Assembly (NCBI GenBank): GCA_947179155.2
Contig: OX359267.1
Location: forward strand, 39,944,292 to 40,008,291
Reading direction: 5' to 3'
Length of the DNA: 64,000 bases
DNA from: Hedera helix
Taxonomy: Eukaryota > Streptophyta > Magnoliopsida > Apiales > Araliaceae
A program made the position numbers and the translations under genes. The stretch's first letter is position 1; every line of letters starts with the position of its first letter. Below, in pieces: positions 22,352 to 35,791 of this stretch. The notes beneath the pieces were generated by a model. That model was not told the DNA's origin and did no database searches. It worked only from the letters and a program-made list of their open reading frames with translations.

Positions 22352-25292
22352 TTAGGACAAGATCCACATATAGACAGTCGACCATACAGTAAGTGCAAGG
22401 GCTGCAGCCACGTAAGTCCACTGGAAAATGATCGAACACTCTGCTTGCCCCACATCAAATAGTTCAACCATTGTACCTGTATCATCCATTCATTCTCAAC
22501 ATAAGTTCGTTTTATCATATAGTATTGGTAATACTTAAAAAGCTTAAAATGATGCTCCTAGTTCACTATACTTTTTTGCTACATTTATGCGTATCCTATC
22601 CTATTCTGTGTGATTATGGAAAATATAGCGATTGTGCTTGAAAGAAGGATGAAGAAATGTGGCAAAAGAAGTTTGAATTCAAAAAAACTTTTCGGAATTT
22701 TATTTTGTATTATTTGGAAAAACAGATTGATAAAGGACCACACGAGATAAACTAATACTAGTTCATTACCAATACTCATGGCTGGTGGCAGAGTAAACTG
22801 AATCATTAGTACAAAGTGGAACATCGGGTCGGATGGAAGCAAACCGAAGCTGCTGGCTGCTTTGACAACGCCAATCCCGAACACAGGAAGTATAAGAAAT
22901 CGCACACAAAGGACTGCAACGATGATCAGTGGTCTCAATGTTACATTTCGTAAGCCTGTCCATTGTATATAAATTTGTTAGGGAAAAAGTATTTCTGTTT
23001 TGAGTTTGGCGGGGAGTAAAATTTGTTTTCTGCTTTACCTTGGACGAGGTTGCCTCCTAGTATAAGGGTGATGCAAGGTATGGTTCCATTCCTGCACAAT
23101 AGGTTACTCTGTTGTCATTGAGCACATAGTATTTTGGAGATATCATCAACAGTCATAAAAATCTGACTTTCTGTTAAATATTTATAACTAAATGTGAAAA
23201 ATACATACCCAAGTAATTTGATAGAATCTTGGATCACTCTAAGTGGAGCATCCTCACCTATCACAAGTTCTTTTAGCCATGGAATAGCCCCAACAAGGAA
23301 TCCGAGAATCTGAAAACAGATGAAGAGGCTACTTTTGTTATTCAACTTTGTACATACTATGGAAAAATGACCCTTTGATGTCATTGACATAAAAGTTGTC
23401 TTTTCTAGTCCATCTCTATATAATTAGTTTTTTATTTACAGAATACTGAAAAATCATCATATAATAATCTAGAAATTGTAGTTGAAATAAAAATTGAAGG
23501 TTTCGTAATGATTTTGGAAATCTTTTCTACTAGGTAACTTCTCAACACAAATGCCTGATTGTGAGAGTAGCTTTCTGTATACTCAGTCTAGATAAAATAG
23601 AATTTAAGAGAACTCACCGCACCAAGGGTTGGAGGTGCCATAAGCTCCTCCAATATCTGGTAGGTAAGTCCTACGAATTTATTCCAGAATGATTCGTTCT
23701 CTTCCTTAATGTTGCTCGATGATCCTTGGGACACAATCTGCAAATAAAGTGATCGGTAAATTAATGTACATACATAAATTATAAGTAACAAATATTTGAA
23801 AGATGAATAGTGCAATAGACTTGCAGCTTGGTTTTCTGTTTCCTCTTTGGCAGTCTTCTGAACTTGTCCCTCTAGAAGTTGAGTATTTACATTCACTTCT
23901 AAATCCAGATTAGGATTCTTTTCGACCTCTTCAGATGCTATCAAGGCTTTATATCTCATTGATGAACTTTGTATTAACTGGTACGTATAAGTCCATATGA
24001 AGAAACCACCAAGCTGCAAAACCAAGAATCATCACTATAATTTTGAATCTTGAAAACACAACGATAACATGATAGGAAAAAACATATGGATTCCTTAATT
24101 TATGGATGTTTTGTTCAAAAGGATTTCATTAAATAATTGACAGATTTAATGGTCAAATCATGTGGCACTAAAGATTTTGATATATAGTGTGACAGAGGAT
24201 GCAAATAGTGAGATAATTAGATAAAAGAGGTGTAGTTTACATTCATTTATTGTACGGTACAACTCATCAATAATTTGCCTAGGTATATAAACTAGACAGT
24301 TTTTGTGTAGTTACTTAACATCATTCATACTGGACTTACCGCCATTGAGAAAGAAGAATAAGAGAGGCCTTTGGAAGAGCAGATCGTATGATCACCAAAT
24401 GGGCTGCCATCCTCGGTGCAAATTGCAGGGACAATTATCAACAGAAGGGTTCCCAAGTTTCCTATTATATAAATATCATATATATAGTACTAAATATTAG
24501 CAAATATATAGTGAAAATTTGGAACCAAATCATGAAAATTTTGTACTACTGATTAAGATAAATGAATTAATGAGAAAAAGGGTAGTAGCACATAATCAAT
24601 TTCACCTGAAGAACAAGCAGCAATAATGATACCCTCTAACTGTGGCTCTGGTTTCAGTATTTTCACTGCTATCCACCCCAAGATTCCTCCAATTAGAAAT
24701 GTTAACCCAGTGTTAATTGGCATAAACCACCTGAAGAGGCAAAAACAGACAAATTTAATTAAGAATTAAGGCAATTCAACAACAAAATATACTTGGAATA
24801 CTAAACATTTTAATTTCAAACATAAATTGTGACATATGAGAGTGATTCATGGTAAATGCTTACTATGACGGTACAAACATATGTTTGGTTGTCCATAACA
24901 AACGATCTAGATTTTTAAAGAAAAGGTGCTATATATAATTATATATATACCATGAGATAATGTCTTGAAGGGTAACGGTCTCAGCTAGACTAGCAAACAC
25001 AAGACAGGGAGTAAACACCGCAAACACGATCTGCAAATTCGAATTTGCAAATTTATAAAAATAAAGAAAAACAGAGCAAGGGTATTAGTGTAATTAAGAC
25101 GAAGAAAAAATGGAAACCAATTTTGTGTTAGTCACTTAAATTAAATACAATACATACCTTATTGAGAGTTTTACGGGTATCGACGGGAAGAAGATTGAGA
25201 TAATCAGTAGCCATGAAAGCTCCTAAGAAACTTATTATAAGCACCTGTACTATTGGCATTGATGCCACTTCCAATAGCGTCCAAAAACCCAT
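22352..25292 (-). CDS. PIN-LIKES (PILS) auxin carrier family protein, 10 exons, 411 aa
   Basis: PILS proteins sit in the ER membrane and control intracellular auxin. Minus-strand exons: 25292-25158, 25030-24951, 24730-24606, 24461-24340, 24013-23825, 23737-23618, 23309-23209, 23091-23039, 22955-22770, 22476-22352. N-terminal membrane helices begin at residue 9 (ASMPIVQVLIISFLGAFMA), followed by FAVFTPCLVFASLAETVTL, SWWFMPINTGLTFLIGGILG and a conserved CSSGNLGTLLLIIVPAIC segment. A hydrophilic loop (about 170-240) precedes five C-terminal helices with PWLKELVIGEDAPLRVIQDS, GNGTIPCITLILGGNL and MIQFTLPPAMSIGTM. All junctions are GT-AG except intron 5, where frame requires a GC donor. Length fits the family, and the ATG at 25292 matches its usual start. 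Confidence 0.94.
23738..23824 (-). other. probable GC-AG intron in PILS gene (87 bp)
   Basis: On the minus strand the exon 5 end is CAAGCT|GCAAGTCT, and the intron ends TTTGCAG before ATTGTGTCCC. The nearby GT would give an 83-bp intron and a stop soon after, whereas the GC donor GCAAGT matches the GC-AG consensus and keeps phase 0. The intron is 87 bp with no in-frame stop, so retention would add 29 residues to the cytosolic loop. Confidence 0.75.
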
Positions 25293-25377
25293 CTTTCATT
25301 TATTAATTTAATTTCAGCAACGAAAAGCACTTGCTGCTGCTAGCAGGCTGCTTAATTTATATATCTATATATATATA

Positions 25378-25423
<46 letters not shown>

Positions 25424-25529
25424 AACTCTGAAGAGTAATACTTCTAGTGAAAGATCAGAAAGAAATCCTGAAAAGCTGGAGTATACGTACACAGATAGTG
25501 GAGAAAGAAATGAGTTGGAACATAATTTT

Positions 25530-25567
<38 letters not shown>

Positions 25568-25831
25568 GGAAAGTGAAACATAAAACTATATAAAAAATAA
25601 ATGATTAAGAGAGCCAATTTAACAGGGTTGCTTCATAAATCATCCATATGACGTATGGATAACTGACGAGAAACAACCCATCTCTATCCATATATATTAA
25701 GTCTCTTACTCTATGTGTTCTTTTCTTTGTATTTTAGTTGCTTAGATCAATTCATAAATGTGATTTTTTCGGATATGAAGCTTAAATTTTGTGTTTTGTA
25801 TTTAATTTTATGTTAATTTCTTACATAGAAA

Positions 25832-25878
<47 letters not shown>

Positions 25879-25932
25879 CTATGTCAAGAGCTTGTTAAGA
25901 TCCCAATACGGTCCCAGAAAATTAGAAAACTC
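25293..25932. repeat. PILS upstream region with TA/TG microsatellites
   Basis: Dinucleotide runs occur at about 25363-25415 (TA, then TG, then TA), 25541-25563 (TA) and 25841-25872 (TA). The region should contain the PILS promoter on the minus strand, but the repeats obscure any TATA assignment. Confidence 0.8.
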
Positions 25933-26191
25933 TCATCCTGCACCCAGAAACAAACCCCCTACGCCTTGTCTCCGACGACGATAACCAGCAAAGTCTTCAT
26001 CAACACCACCACCGCTATTACCACAACCACCAGCACTGTCACCATCAACAACAAGAACTGAAGGACAAATTCCTCTCAATCGGCCACAGATGTGCCCAAA
26101 ATCATAAAACCCTTCAGGTGGAGGAGAAATTGAACTAGCTATCCGCAACAACTGATCCACTCCTTGCTTACCTAAAGTGACACTTGGTGAA

Positions 26192-26222
<31 letters not shown>

Positions 26223-26405
26223 ATTAGAATAGTAAGAAGAGGATAAGTCAAACAGGAAAACAAAAATAAAAAAGGAGCAAAGAACAACTCAATTAACAAA
26301 AAAGAGTTACAAAAATAATTTTGTACCTTGGTCAGATGGACAGTTGGGATTAAAAGTATGGGGAGGTCTGGAGGAAGAAAGTTTGGAGGGGAGCTTGTGG
26401 TCCAT
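25933..26405 (-). CDS. possible two-exon gene of unknown function, about 102 aa
   Basis: Exon 1 (26405-26327) starts MDHKLPSKLSSSRPPHTFNP and ends at a donor CAAG|GTACAA. Exon 2 (26162-25933) starts after an AAGCAAG acceptor and continues in frame GVDQLLRIASSISPPPEGFY, then a glycine-rich tail to a TGA. The intron contains an (AAAT)n run. I do not recognise the protein. Composition is distinctly less AT-rich than the flanks, which supports coding, but it may be the remnant of a larger gene. Confidence 0.45.
26189..26223. repeat. (AAAT)n microsatellite
   Basis: About eight to nine AAAT units in the putative intron of the unrecognised minus-strand gene. Confidence 0.9.
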
Positions 26406-29400
26406 CAATACCAAAACTAAAATATAACAAGGTAAATAGGAAAAATTATTATATCTTTTTAAGACACTTATCACGTGATATTTTATATTATTAATGTGAT
26501 GTTATATGAGTATTTAAAATAAATTATTTTATTTTAAGTGTTTAAATAATACTATATAAATGGTGTGAGACACCACACTATAAGTACTTCAGATCCACTG
26601 AATAATTACTCGTTAAATAGTGAATTTCCTTTAGTTGATTTTAAATTTTATTTTTTCTACTTTTTTCTTATCATAAATTTTGGTATTTATAAAAACTGGC
26701 TCACCAGTATAGAAATATATTTTTCACAAATTTTTAATATACATTTACTATTAAAGATATAATATATTATTCGCTATTAAGAATTGATTAAAAATCTTAA
26801 TATATCAATTAATAATTTAATTTTTATGATTCATGAACCAATTAATATAACCTATCTAATTTAACTTGTTATAATTCATACTACCTACACACCAAATTAC
26901 ACATATGACTATCAACAAATCAAATTATACACAAAAAATTTATAAATTAAATATGGATCAACACGTTTTCTTGAATCAGATATATTTAAGAAAATATAAT
27001 TTCACTATCAAAGTTATTAGAATTTAGAATACAGTAAGTCAGTAAGTACAAAAATAGACAAGATTGTCAACATTAATATTATTTTATTGGATAAAAAGGT
27101 AATATGATTATAAATATTATCGTTTAAATAAATTATGTTTAAAATTTATTGGATAAATCGTTTTTAAACTTACCGTATTTTGCTAAAGTTATAAAGTTTG
27201 TTTTCCTTAAAACTTCAAATCCCATCTGAAAGAAAGAAAGCAAAAAATAATAAAAAAGAGAAAGAAATCCGTTTACAGCTATAACTGGTAATAATACACG
27301 AGTACTTGCTTTCATAAATGCAGAAAGAAACGGGTTCTAATTCTATATATGGCATCAATATTTAGAAAATTAGACTCATCATCAAATTAAAAAAATTATC
27401 GAGTTGATAGATTATTAGTTCAATAAATGATCAAATCGTTATTTAACCAGTGATATCATAAATACATAAAAATATATATTATTAATAATTAATAAAATTT
27501 TAAAATATTTAAGTTTTTATAAACTAAAATATAATAAAATAATATTATAATATTAGTAAAAAAAATTGTAAAAAATAAAAAACTTGAAAACTGGGTCAAC
27601 AGGTTCAATTAATCGATTTTACTAGTAATCAATCGATTTTTGACCGGATTACCGTTAAACCGCTTTTCTAGGTTGATCGGACCGAAAAGTCGACTGATTC
27701 TGATCGAACCGCAGTCGGGCCGTCGGTCATATCCGATGTTCTAATCATTGTATGGTATAGCTAGAGCGTCGAATCTAGAGGACTCACGAAACAACACACT
27801 CATGTTCTTTGTAAATCCATATCAGCTATTAGGGGTGTACACTAAATTAAAAACAATCGAAAAATTGATCGGATCCAATCAAAGTGATAATATATTAAAT
27901 CAAAAATTAAAAAATCGAAAGTTTAAAAAAAATCCAAATTTGAAACTGATCGAACCGACCGAATACTTAAAATTATAATATAATTATATAATTTACTAAT
28001 AATTATTTATTTTATATAATTATATAATTATATAATTATATAATATAAAATGTAAATAAATTACTTTATTAGTTTACTTTGTAATTGACAATGATTGAGG
28101 TGATGCTTTGCAAATTTCCGAACATGCAACCTTATTCCCTGTAATCAATCCAGTAGGATGTTGTTACATTGTGTTTTCTTTACCAAAATTGTGGTTGTGT
28201 TTTTATTTTCCAAAGAATAAAATTTTGCTGTTTCTGCTTTGACATTAAGTGTCTCCATCCAATCTGAAACAAAATAGTTTCCAATCGATAGAAATGATTT
28301 TTTTATTATTCCTGAAGTTTTCAAGAGGTGACTACAATTATTGTGTACAAAAATATGAAAAAATCAACCAAACCGTCTTAATTGATTGATTTAACCGATA
28401 ACTGAATAGACCGATAATTAACTACGGAGAATTTTTTTAAATAATATTAATTTTTTATTTTTTATAACGGTTTAAATAATTTAGATATTTTTTAAATTTA
28501 AAACCGACCAAACCGATGCACCCCAATCATTCATGCCTCATGAGTCATGGGTGATTGATTATTAACTGTTTATATAGTTCACCACAAAGTTGTAGAGATA
28601 GTTGTGATCCTCCTCCTTGCCTATACTAGTGTCTATTCTAACAGTTAATTCACGTCCTACCTTTACGCGATTAGGCATGAACTACCAATTAGGTTAATTT
28701 TTCCTAATTTGAAATAATCAAAGTAATTTTTGAAAACTAATTCTGTTCTATAGCCGATCATTATCCCTTAAACCAATCAACTAATGCAGTACTAAAAAAT
28801 GTTGGAGGAAAATCGGGGAGTACGGAAATTCCTGCATAATTATGATTAGACAGAGTGGGTGACATCAGTTTTAAGACCACAAGCATGAGTTCCTGCATAT
28901 TATGATTTGATTTGCCAAACGGAACACGTTTCAAAGACATTTTCAGCATACTAAAATAGTTTGGTCTACTTACAATCAAGTTTGTTTCTAGCTCCAATCC
29001 AATTTTTGATAACCACCAACTACTGACCCTTAATTTATAAATTCAAGTTTACACATATAAAAATTAAATATTATATCAAACACTACATATATTTATATTA
29101 TTAAAAAGTGGAGTATGATACAGATTTTAATATCATGCCATATTTTTTAATGATATAAATAAATATAATGTTTGGAACTCAATTTGACCCAAAAGTTTAA
29201 TTCATTAGGTTTTGAACTCATTTATGTATATTAATTATTTATTCGAGGTGAGACTCTAACTCACTTGTAATATTCTAACAAAAAGAATAAGAAGCCGAAA
29301 ATAAGCGGTCAAAATTCGAAGCCAAATTGGGAATATAATTAATTACGTTTTGTGCTGAATAATGGAGTGAGAAATCAAACATGACTCTTTTTACTCAAAA

Positions 29401-30587
29401 GGATATATTAGTGTTACTTGTTAATAATCGGAGAGAAACGAAAATTTTCCAGTGTACTCGAAGAAAAAATAGTTTAGTTATTACATGTTTTAAACATAAA
29501 ATTTCCTCTTGACAAAATTGCATCTTTGTCACACCTGAGGTTTATGGAAAATGATTAGATGTGAAATGCCACTATTTTGTCACAATATCTTTTGTTATTG
29601 TGTGTACATATCACGTATGCATACATTAGTGGGTGAAAGTATCAATCTTAGTTGGTTTGTAAATGTCAATTTATTTATTTACTAGTATGGTAGTCCGTGC
29701 GAAACACAGGCCTATCCTAAATAAATTATTAATATTTTTCACAGTTATTTTTTTTTTTTTTGAAAAAAATCGGCTTAAATTTAAAAATATATCAAATAAA
29801 TTTTAAAAAGTTAAATTTAATTCTATATTTTAGAACGCAAAAAATATCTATTAAGAAGACTATATAGCTAGACATAATAACATATACAGTTTTACTGATA
29901 ATATAGCTTTATGTTAAAGATAATGACATATCACGGAAACTTCAATTATTGTTTTTTAGTTTAGTACGAGACAAAATATGAAATATCATAGAAAGTTCAT
30001 TTATTGTTTTTCACTAAATCTATTTTACTTTAAAGTGGAACGTATTAATTATATCATATCAAGATGATGATGATAATAATAATAATAATAAATAATATTA
30101 ATAATAAAAAAAAAAACTCCCTCTATTTTAAAATATTAAATTATTTTTGACTTTTTAAAGTTAATTTTATTTTTTATTTTTAAATTTAAAATTAATATAA
30201 TTCATTTAAAATTATAAAACAGTAACTCTAATAATTTATATTTATATAGTTTGAAATATTTATTATTACAATGACTAATAATGCAACAAAAAAAAAAAGA
30301 GAAAGGAAAAGGAAAAAGATAGCAGCTAACAATTTTACTTATATTTTTCACATCAAGAAGCATTGTATGGTTACAAAATGTTTATTAAAGCAATTATTAA
30401 ATATATCAAAAATAGCAAAAAAAAAAAGAAGAAGAGACATTTATTAAGATGGTTATGTTTTTACTTGGCCGTAATAATATAATTTTTTTTAATTATCTAA
30501 ATTATTTTTGATATTAAGTTATGAAACTTTAGTTATATATAGTTTAATAGTCAATAAAAGCAAATAAATTTTGAATAATACTATGTG
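26406..30587. other. AT-rich intergenic region with dispersed MITE remnants
   Basis: No gene is supported. Contents include a GGTTCAATTAATCG / ACCGGATTACCG-type repeat around 27360-27745, the element at 27832-28524, a Stowaway-like left end (CTCCCTCTATTTTAAAAT) near 30118 without a partner, and A/T homopolymers. Confidence 0.55.
27832..28524. mobile_element. MITE-like element with GGGGTGTAC / GATGCACCCC ends
   Basis: GGGGTGTACACTAAATTAAA at the left and AAACCGATGCACCCC at the right are imperfect inverted termini, as in the copy at 20519-21053. The middle contains unrelated sequence with TATAATTATATAAT repeats near 28010-28040 and may hold a nested insertion. No coding capacity. Confidence 0.5.
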
Positions 30588-33080
30588 CACTACACAAAAA
30601 GTTGTGTACAAAAATTAAGACCCATCACAACATGCCTTGTAATATCCCGAATATTTATGAAGTTAGTAAATGTAAAATTCAAATAATCAATGTGATGATG
30701 AGATATGATGATCCTCATGTATGGAACTGAACGATAGTTATTTGAGATGAAAATAATGTTAAGATGCAAAAACCTAGATTTGGTAGAGAGAAATACGTAG
30801 AGAATTGATCAAATTTATCTGATTTATGTAAATATATATGCTTTAACATATGAAGAGAAAGATAGAATTCTGTTGAAAAGTCTCTAAGGAGGGTATGTAA
30901 AGAGGTTAGTAGATCAGTCATGAAAACAGTGTATTTCAGTAACCTAATAGCCAAATGTACAAGTTAGATATCTTAAAGAATAGAGTTATTGAAAAGTGAA
31001 AAATGAGAGGATAATACATGAAAAACGAGTAATGAAAATGAAAATTTCTTAATAAAGAGATTTTGCATAGTTGAAAAGGTACGGAGTAATACATGTATTT
31101 CTACATGTATTAATGTAAGTTAATAAATAAAAATGTTAAGGAATAACAAATGGTCAAATAGTTAAAGTGTGACTAAATGAAAGAAAAGAAAGTTGAAAAT
31201 TTTAAATTTTGAGTACGAAACGAAATTTTGAGACGCCGGCTACACCGTTGAGTTTAGAACGTCAAATTTAGTAAAATGAGACAGTAATCATAATTTGGTG
31301 TCGGGATTGACTTTTTGGTCAAAGCTAGCCACTTTTTATGATGAAATGTCAAACTTTGGGTTTGAAGTTGAAATTTGAGAAGTGGACTTGCTACGAGAAC
31401 ATCGAATTTAGTAAATAGATATTATAAACATGATATGGTTTTGGAATTGACTTTTTAATCAAAGTTAGCGGTTGACTTTTTATGTTGAAAAGTCAAAATT
31501 AGAGTTCAGAGATAAATTTGACAAAACGGATGTCACTATGACGTCAGATACGTCGAAATTAATAGGAATCTACTATAATCATGAAAATTTAACCTTGCGG
31601 GTCAAAAAAAAAGTCAAAGATCAAATCAAATAATTAAAGGTGGGAATATAAGACCTATAACAAAGTGAATTGATGAAATTATTAGGTGGGATAAGATTAT
31701 GTGAAAATGAAAAGTAAATAGAATTTCAGTATTACAACAATAGTGATTCCTAGAGGAAGAAATCCTGAAATAAAGAAAATAGATCTAAGAATTAAGAAAA
31801 TCACGTAAAGTGTTATTAATGAGTGGAGTGCTATTAATGAGTGGAATGAAAGTTAAAAGTAATGATTAATAAAAATTAATCATGCAAAATATGATTCAAG
31901 TTATCTTAATAAGGTTTGAATGTTGGCCTGAAATGACAATAATAAAGATTTTAATTAATTAAGATAATTATATGAAAGCTTATGTTATTAATTAACAAAT
32001 CTTAATTGGTTGGTATTGTGAGGCAGAATTAAATATTTAAATTAATTAAGTAATTAACTTAATTATGAGAATAAGGAGAAAAATTCAATAAATAGATTTA
32101 AAGTTATTCAAGGATAAGAATTTAAGCTAATTAATTTAAATTAGTTGGATTAAGTAAGAAAGAAGAACTATAATTAATCTAATTAGAGAAAAGTTAATTG
32201 AAGCTTGGGTTATAAAATAACCAAATTAATGAGTAAAAATTGTTTAACATTATGAGAGACCAATAAAAATTTATGGGAGTTAAGTCTCATGGAAATAAAA
32301 ATAAAATAATTAAATAGTGGATATAGTCCATGTATTATGAAAAATATCGAGCAAGTGTGAAATATTAATTTCCACAATTTAATGTGGCTATGGTTACTAT
32401 TTAGTCATGTTTAGGTTAATTGAAGAAAATTATGATGCACATAGGAATATGTATAATTAGAATTATTAGAGATATAATATGTATATGTATATGTATACAT
32501 GTATTGATGTATTTGTGCTAGTATACAATTTAGAAAAAAGGAAAAATAAAGAAAAGAATGGTAGGGCCAAATTGTTGGGATTTATGGGAAATGACTATTT
32601 TACCCTTTAAGAGATAATTAATAATCAATGTGTCCCTACAATGGTGTGAAATGACTAGAATGTCCAAGAATAGATTATAACAAATGGGTAATTCAAGATT
32701 GGATAATAACTCATGTGTAAATTAAGGATGGATAATAACCAATACATAATTCAAAGGTGGATAATAACTAATGCGTAATAACCAATAACCAATGGATAAC
32801 AAAGCTTTTGCGAAATGACTATTTTTTCCCTAAAAGAAGATTGCTAACGATTAAAATACCATTGAGGAAGCTTCCTATTATTGGTGAATTAACCAAATTG
32901 CCCCTCACTAGTAATGGTTAATGACCATTATACCCTAATGATGGAAAGACCATTTTGTCCTTAAAGAAAATGTGATGTGACCATTTTACCTTCAACAAAA
33001 TTCTAGAGATTGTGTAGAGGACCAAATTACCCTTGCCTAGTCATGGTTAATGACTATTTTGCCCATGGTCTCTACTTTTT

Positions 33081-33088
33081 TATAAATA
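33081..33088 (+). promoter_or_regulatory. LTR TATA box
   Basis: TATAAATA followed by AGAGCAACTTGGAAGC, about 2.4 kb into the solo LTR. It would mark the U3/R boundary and a former retrotransposon promoter. Confidence 0.6.
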
Positions 33089-33292
33089 GAGCAACTTGGA
33101 AGCATTTTTGAAGCTTTAGCAAATTAGAGCATTTAACTAGAGAGAAAGTTTAAGAGGACAAAAATGGAAAACCTAGGGGAGACCATGTTTGGGTGAAGCT
33201 AGCATGGAGGAGATGACGATTTAACATCTCCTAGCAAGCCATGAGAAGGAATAAATCCACAAAGGTATATGATCTAAACCTTTAAACTAGTT

Positions 33293-33330
33293 TTACACAC
33301 ACGCGCGCGCGCGCGCCCACACACACACAC

Positions 33331-33376
<46 letters not shown>
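33293..33376. repeat. compound CA/CG/TA/TG microsatellite
   Basis: ACACACGCGCGCGCGCGCCC, then (CA)n, (TA)n and a long (GT)n run. It can fold as a (CA)n/(TG)n hairpin around the TA core. It lies inside the solo LTR, downstream of its TATA box. Confidence 0.95.
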
Positions 33377-33377
<1 letters not shown>

Positions 33378-35547
33378 CGTTCATATGTGAAAATGTTTGT
33401 TGTGAGAGGATTCGGGTGGAACAAGGATGGATATATGTTGGTAAATATGAGTTATCACACTTTTGTGTTGTGTAGTGAAGCATATTAGGTCAAGACTTAA
33501 GCTAATATAGAGAATGCACACAAGGTGTTTGATGAAATGCCTAAAAGAGCTATTTTACTAAACTTTGGATTTCAAAGTGTAAACCAAGGATTTTTCATGT
33601 GTACATGTATAACTAATGTTTTAAAACTATTGAAGGTTTATAAAACCTAAAATGAAGGATTATGTTATATAAAAACCTATTTTTGAAACCTTTGTTTTCT
33701 AAATGAGGATGTTAAACAAGAAATTTGGTCATTTTGGTTGTTTTTGAGAACCATAAGTTGAATGAGATGTCCTTTTGAAGATGTTCCAAGTGATTAGAAT
33801 GGAAAAAGAAAGCAAATATGAGTTTTTGAGATTTTTGGAAAAAAATGAGAAAAGTGAAAAATGTGTTGAACATAGATTTTGAAGGCTTCAGTTGGAGATT
33901 TTAATGATATGATTTTTGACAAATGATATTTTTCTAAAATACTATATAGTACATCCTTGGTTGTGCCCAAAAATGAGAGTAAACAAATGTGTATTGGTTA
34001 AGGTAAGATTCTTTGAAGTGGGTTGGAAAAAAAACAAAATCTGAATTTTTTGGAACAGGGCCACTTCTGGGGCTGTGTTTTGAAGTACAAATCCGTGGCC
34101 GGGGCCGTGAACTCTTTGTAAATCTTGGCAGGGGCCGTGTTTTACAAAGGAAACCACGACCAGGGCCGTGATTGGCAGAATGCAATTTTGCCCTGTTTTC
34201 CATGTATTGAGCAGTGTATACGTACATGGAGTTATGTAAACCTAATTATGGTTTAATTAACTAACACTGAAGTGTGCGAAGCAGATTTAAGCCTAAGTTA
34301 ATAAGATTAGCTTAATAAATCAACTTAAAAAAAAGGTTTAAAGGCATTATAGGACGTAGTGTTTATGCATAACCTAAGATGTATGAACATGGTTACAAAT
34401 TGCATAACCAATGCGTTATATGTCTAGTGTCATACACTTAAGTTAAGTTACTAAGCGTATAAAGAAATAATACATGGAATGATTTAATTGTAAATGGGAA
34501 TAAGAATTAACGATGCACTAGTAAAGAAGTACTAATACACATTGTTGTTGGAACAATAATGGTTAAGGGTTATGTGAATAACTCTTTGGTAAGCCAATCT
34601 TAATAAAACATAAAGGCGAGACAAAAAGAGGATAAGTTAAAATTAAAAGTCATAAATTAGATTAAACGAGAGTCAATTTTGACTAATGTTGTATTATTAA
34701 TTCCACTAACGATGTAGGTCATTCGAAGGACGTCGAAGTTAATATAATGGTAAAACGCCTATACAGATAAGTTTTTCAGAACTTATGCTTATATGTTATC
34801 GAAAATTTTCTGTAATATGTGAAATCTATATGAACTGGTTCTAATGTGCACTCTGTGCAACTATTGGGTAATTGATGTTGATATTTACTTGATGGTTTAA
34901 GTAAAATATGCTATGTGAACTTTACGGATTAAAGTTATGAAGCATGTATAAACCTAAAGCATGATATGTATGAAGCATAAATAAACGCAAAGTATGGGAA
35001 TCATGAAATATGTGTAGAATGCCAAGTATGCATGAAATGATGAATGTATATATGTGAAGTATTTTTTTTGTTATCTGTTAAACTTGATGAGAAACGTAGT
35101 TGCTCATTCATGCTTTAAATGAACAATTGCAGTTAAATTGTGAACTATGAAGGTCTTATGAAGACAACGACTAATAAATTGAAGCACTCACAGTTTGGGT
35201 TTTTAGTGATAAGCTCTGGTGTTATAAATAAACTAGCATAATGGTGAAACCTTTTTGAGGTAGTTATACCTAGTAATGATAAATGTTAGAAGACTTGTTT
35301 GCGTAGTCCCTAGCTATGTTAAAGGAGTGTTAATATTATACATTATAGATGACTTGTCAAAAAAAGAATATATGGGGGAATAGTAAACTTTGGATTGCGA
35401 GTTCATGTATTTTATAACCAATGTGACAAATTGGATCATAATGTAAATAACTTAAGATGTATAGAATAGATCATGATGATCTGCAAATGTAATAAGAAAT
35501 AGAAAATGATGTGAATTCTGGAATGAAAGAAAATGTTTGTATTTATG

Positions 35548-35791
35548 GGTATCAAGGCGAGGAATTGTTAATTATATTATGATTGAATGTTGAAAATATG
35601 AAGATAGAAATTGTGTCATGACGCACCAGGTCCGTTGTAATAGGTGTACGGATTTGGGGGCGTTACAAGTTGGTATCAAAGCGAGAAATTATTAATTATA
35701 TTATGATTGAATTTTAAAAATATGAAGATAGAAGTTCTATCATGATGCACCAGGTCTGCTGCAACAGGTGCACAGATTTGGGGGCGTTACA
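35548..35791 (+). repeat. tandem duplication of LTR end including PBS-like site
   Basis: Unit 1 (35548-35671) and unit 2 (35672-35791) both run from GGTATCAA(G/A)GCGAG through TTATATTATGATTGAA to GGGGGCGTTACA. They differ at about a dozen sites. The junction AGT-TGGTATCAAAGCG is exactly what follows a 5' LTR in this family, so a piece of internal sequence survives between two LTR ends. Confidence 0.85.

Larger units (their letters stand above)
30638..35791 (+). mobile_element. very long solo LTR, Ty3/gypsy chromovirus (Tekay/Del) type, about 5.15 kb
   Basis: It begins TGTAATATCCCGAAT and ends GGGGGCGTTACA, the characteristic ends of Tekay/Del LTRs. The flanks are TGCCT (30633-30637) and TACCT (35792-35796), a 5-bp target duplication with one change. 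A TATA box (TATAAATA) lies at 33081. No gag-pol coding sequence follows, so it is a solo LTR. Within the last 250 bp the LTR end plus a PBS-like TGGTATCAAAGCG is repeated in tandem. Confidence 0.78.

Noticed and set aside
25363..25872. TA/TG runs upstream of PILS as a regulatory array
   Set aside because: Simple dinucleotide microsatellites; no motif structure beyond the repeat.
33274..33483. Minus-strand open frame with HTHTHTHTHT and YIYVCVC runs
   Set aside because: It is the translation of the compound CA/TA/TG microsatellite inside a solo LTR, not a gene.
33934..34227. 97-codon minus-strand frame with GPGRGF and RPRP motifs
   Set aside because: It arises from the repeated GGCCGTG words of a Tekay-type LTR and overlaps no conserved domain.
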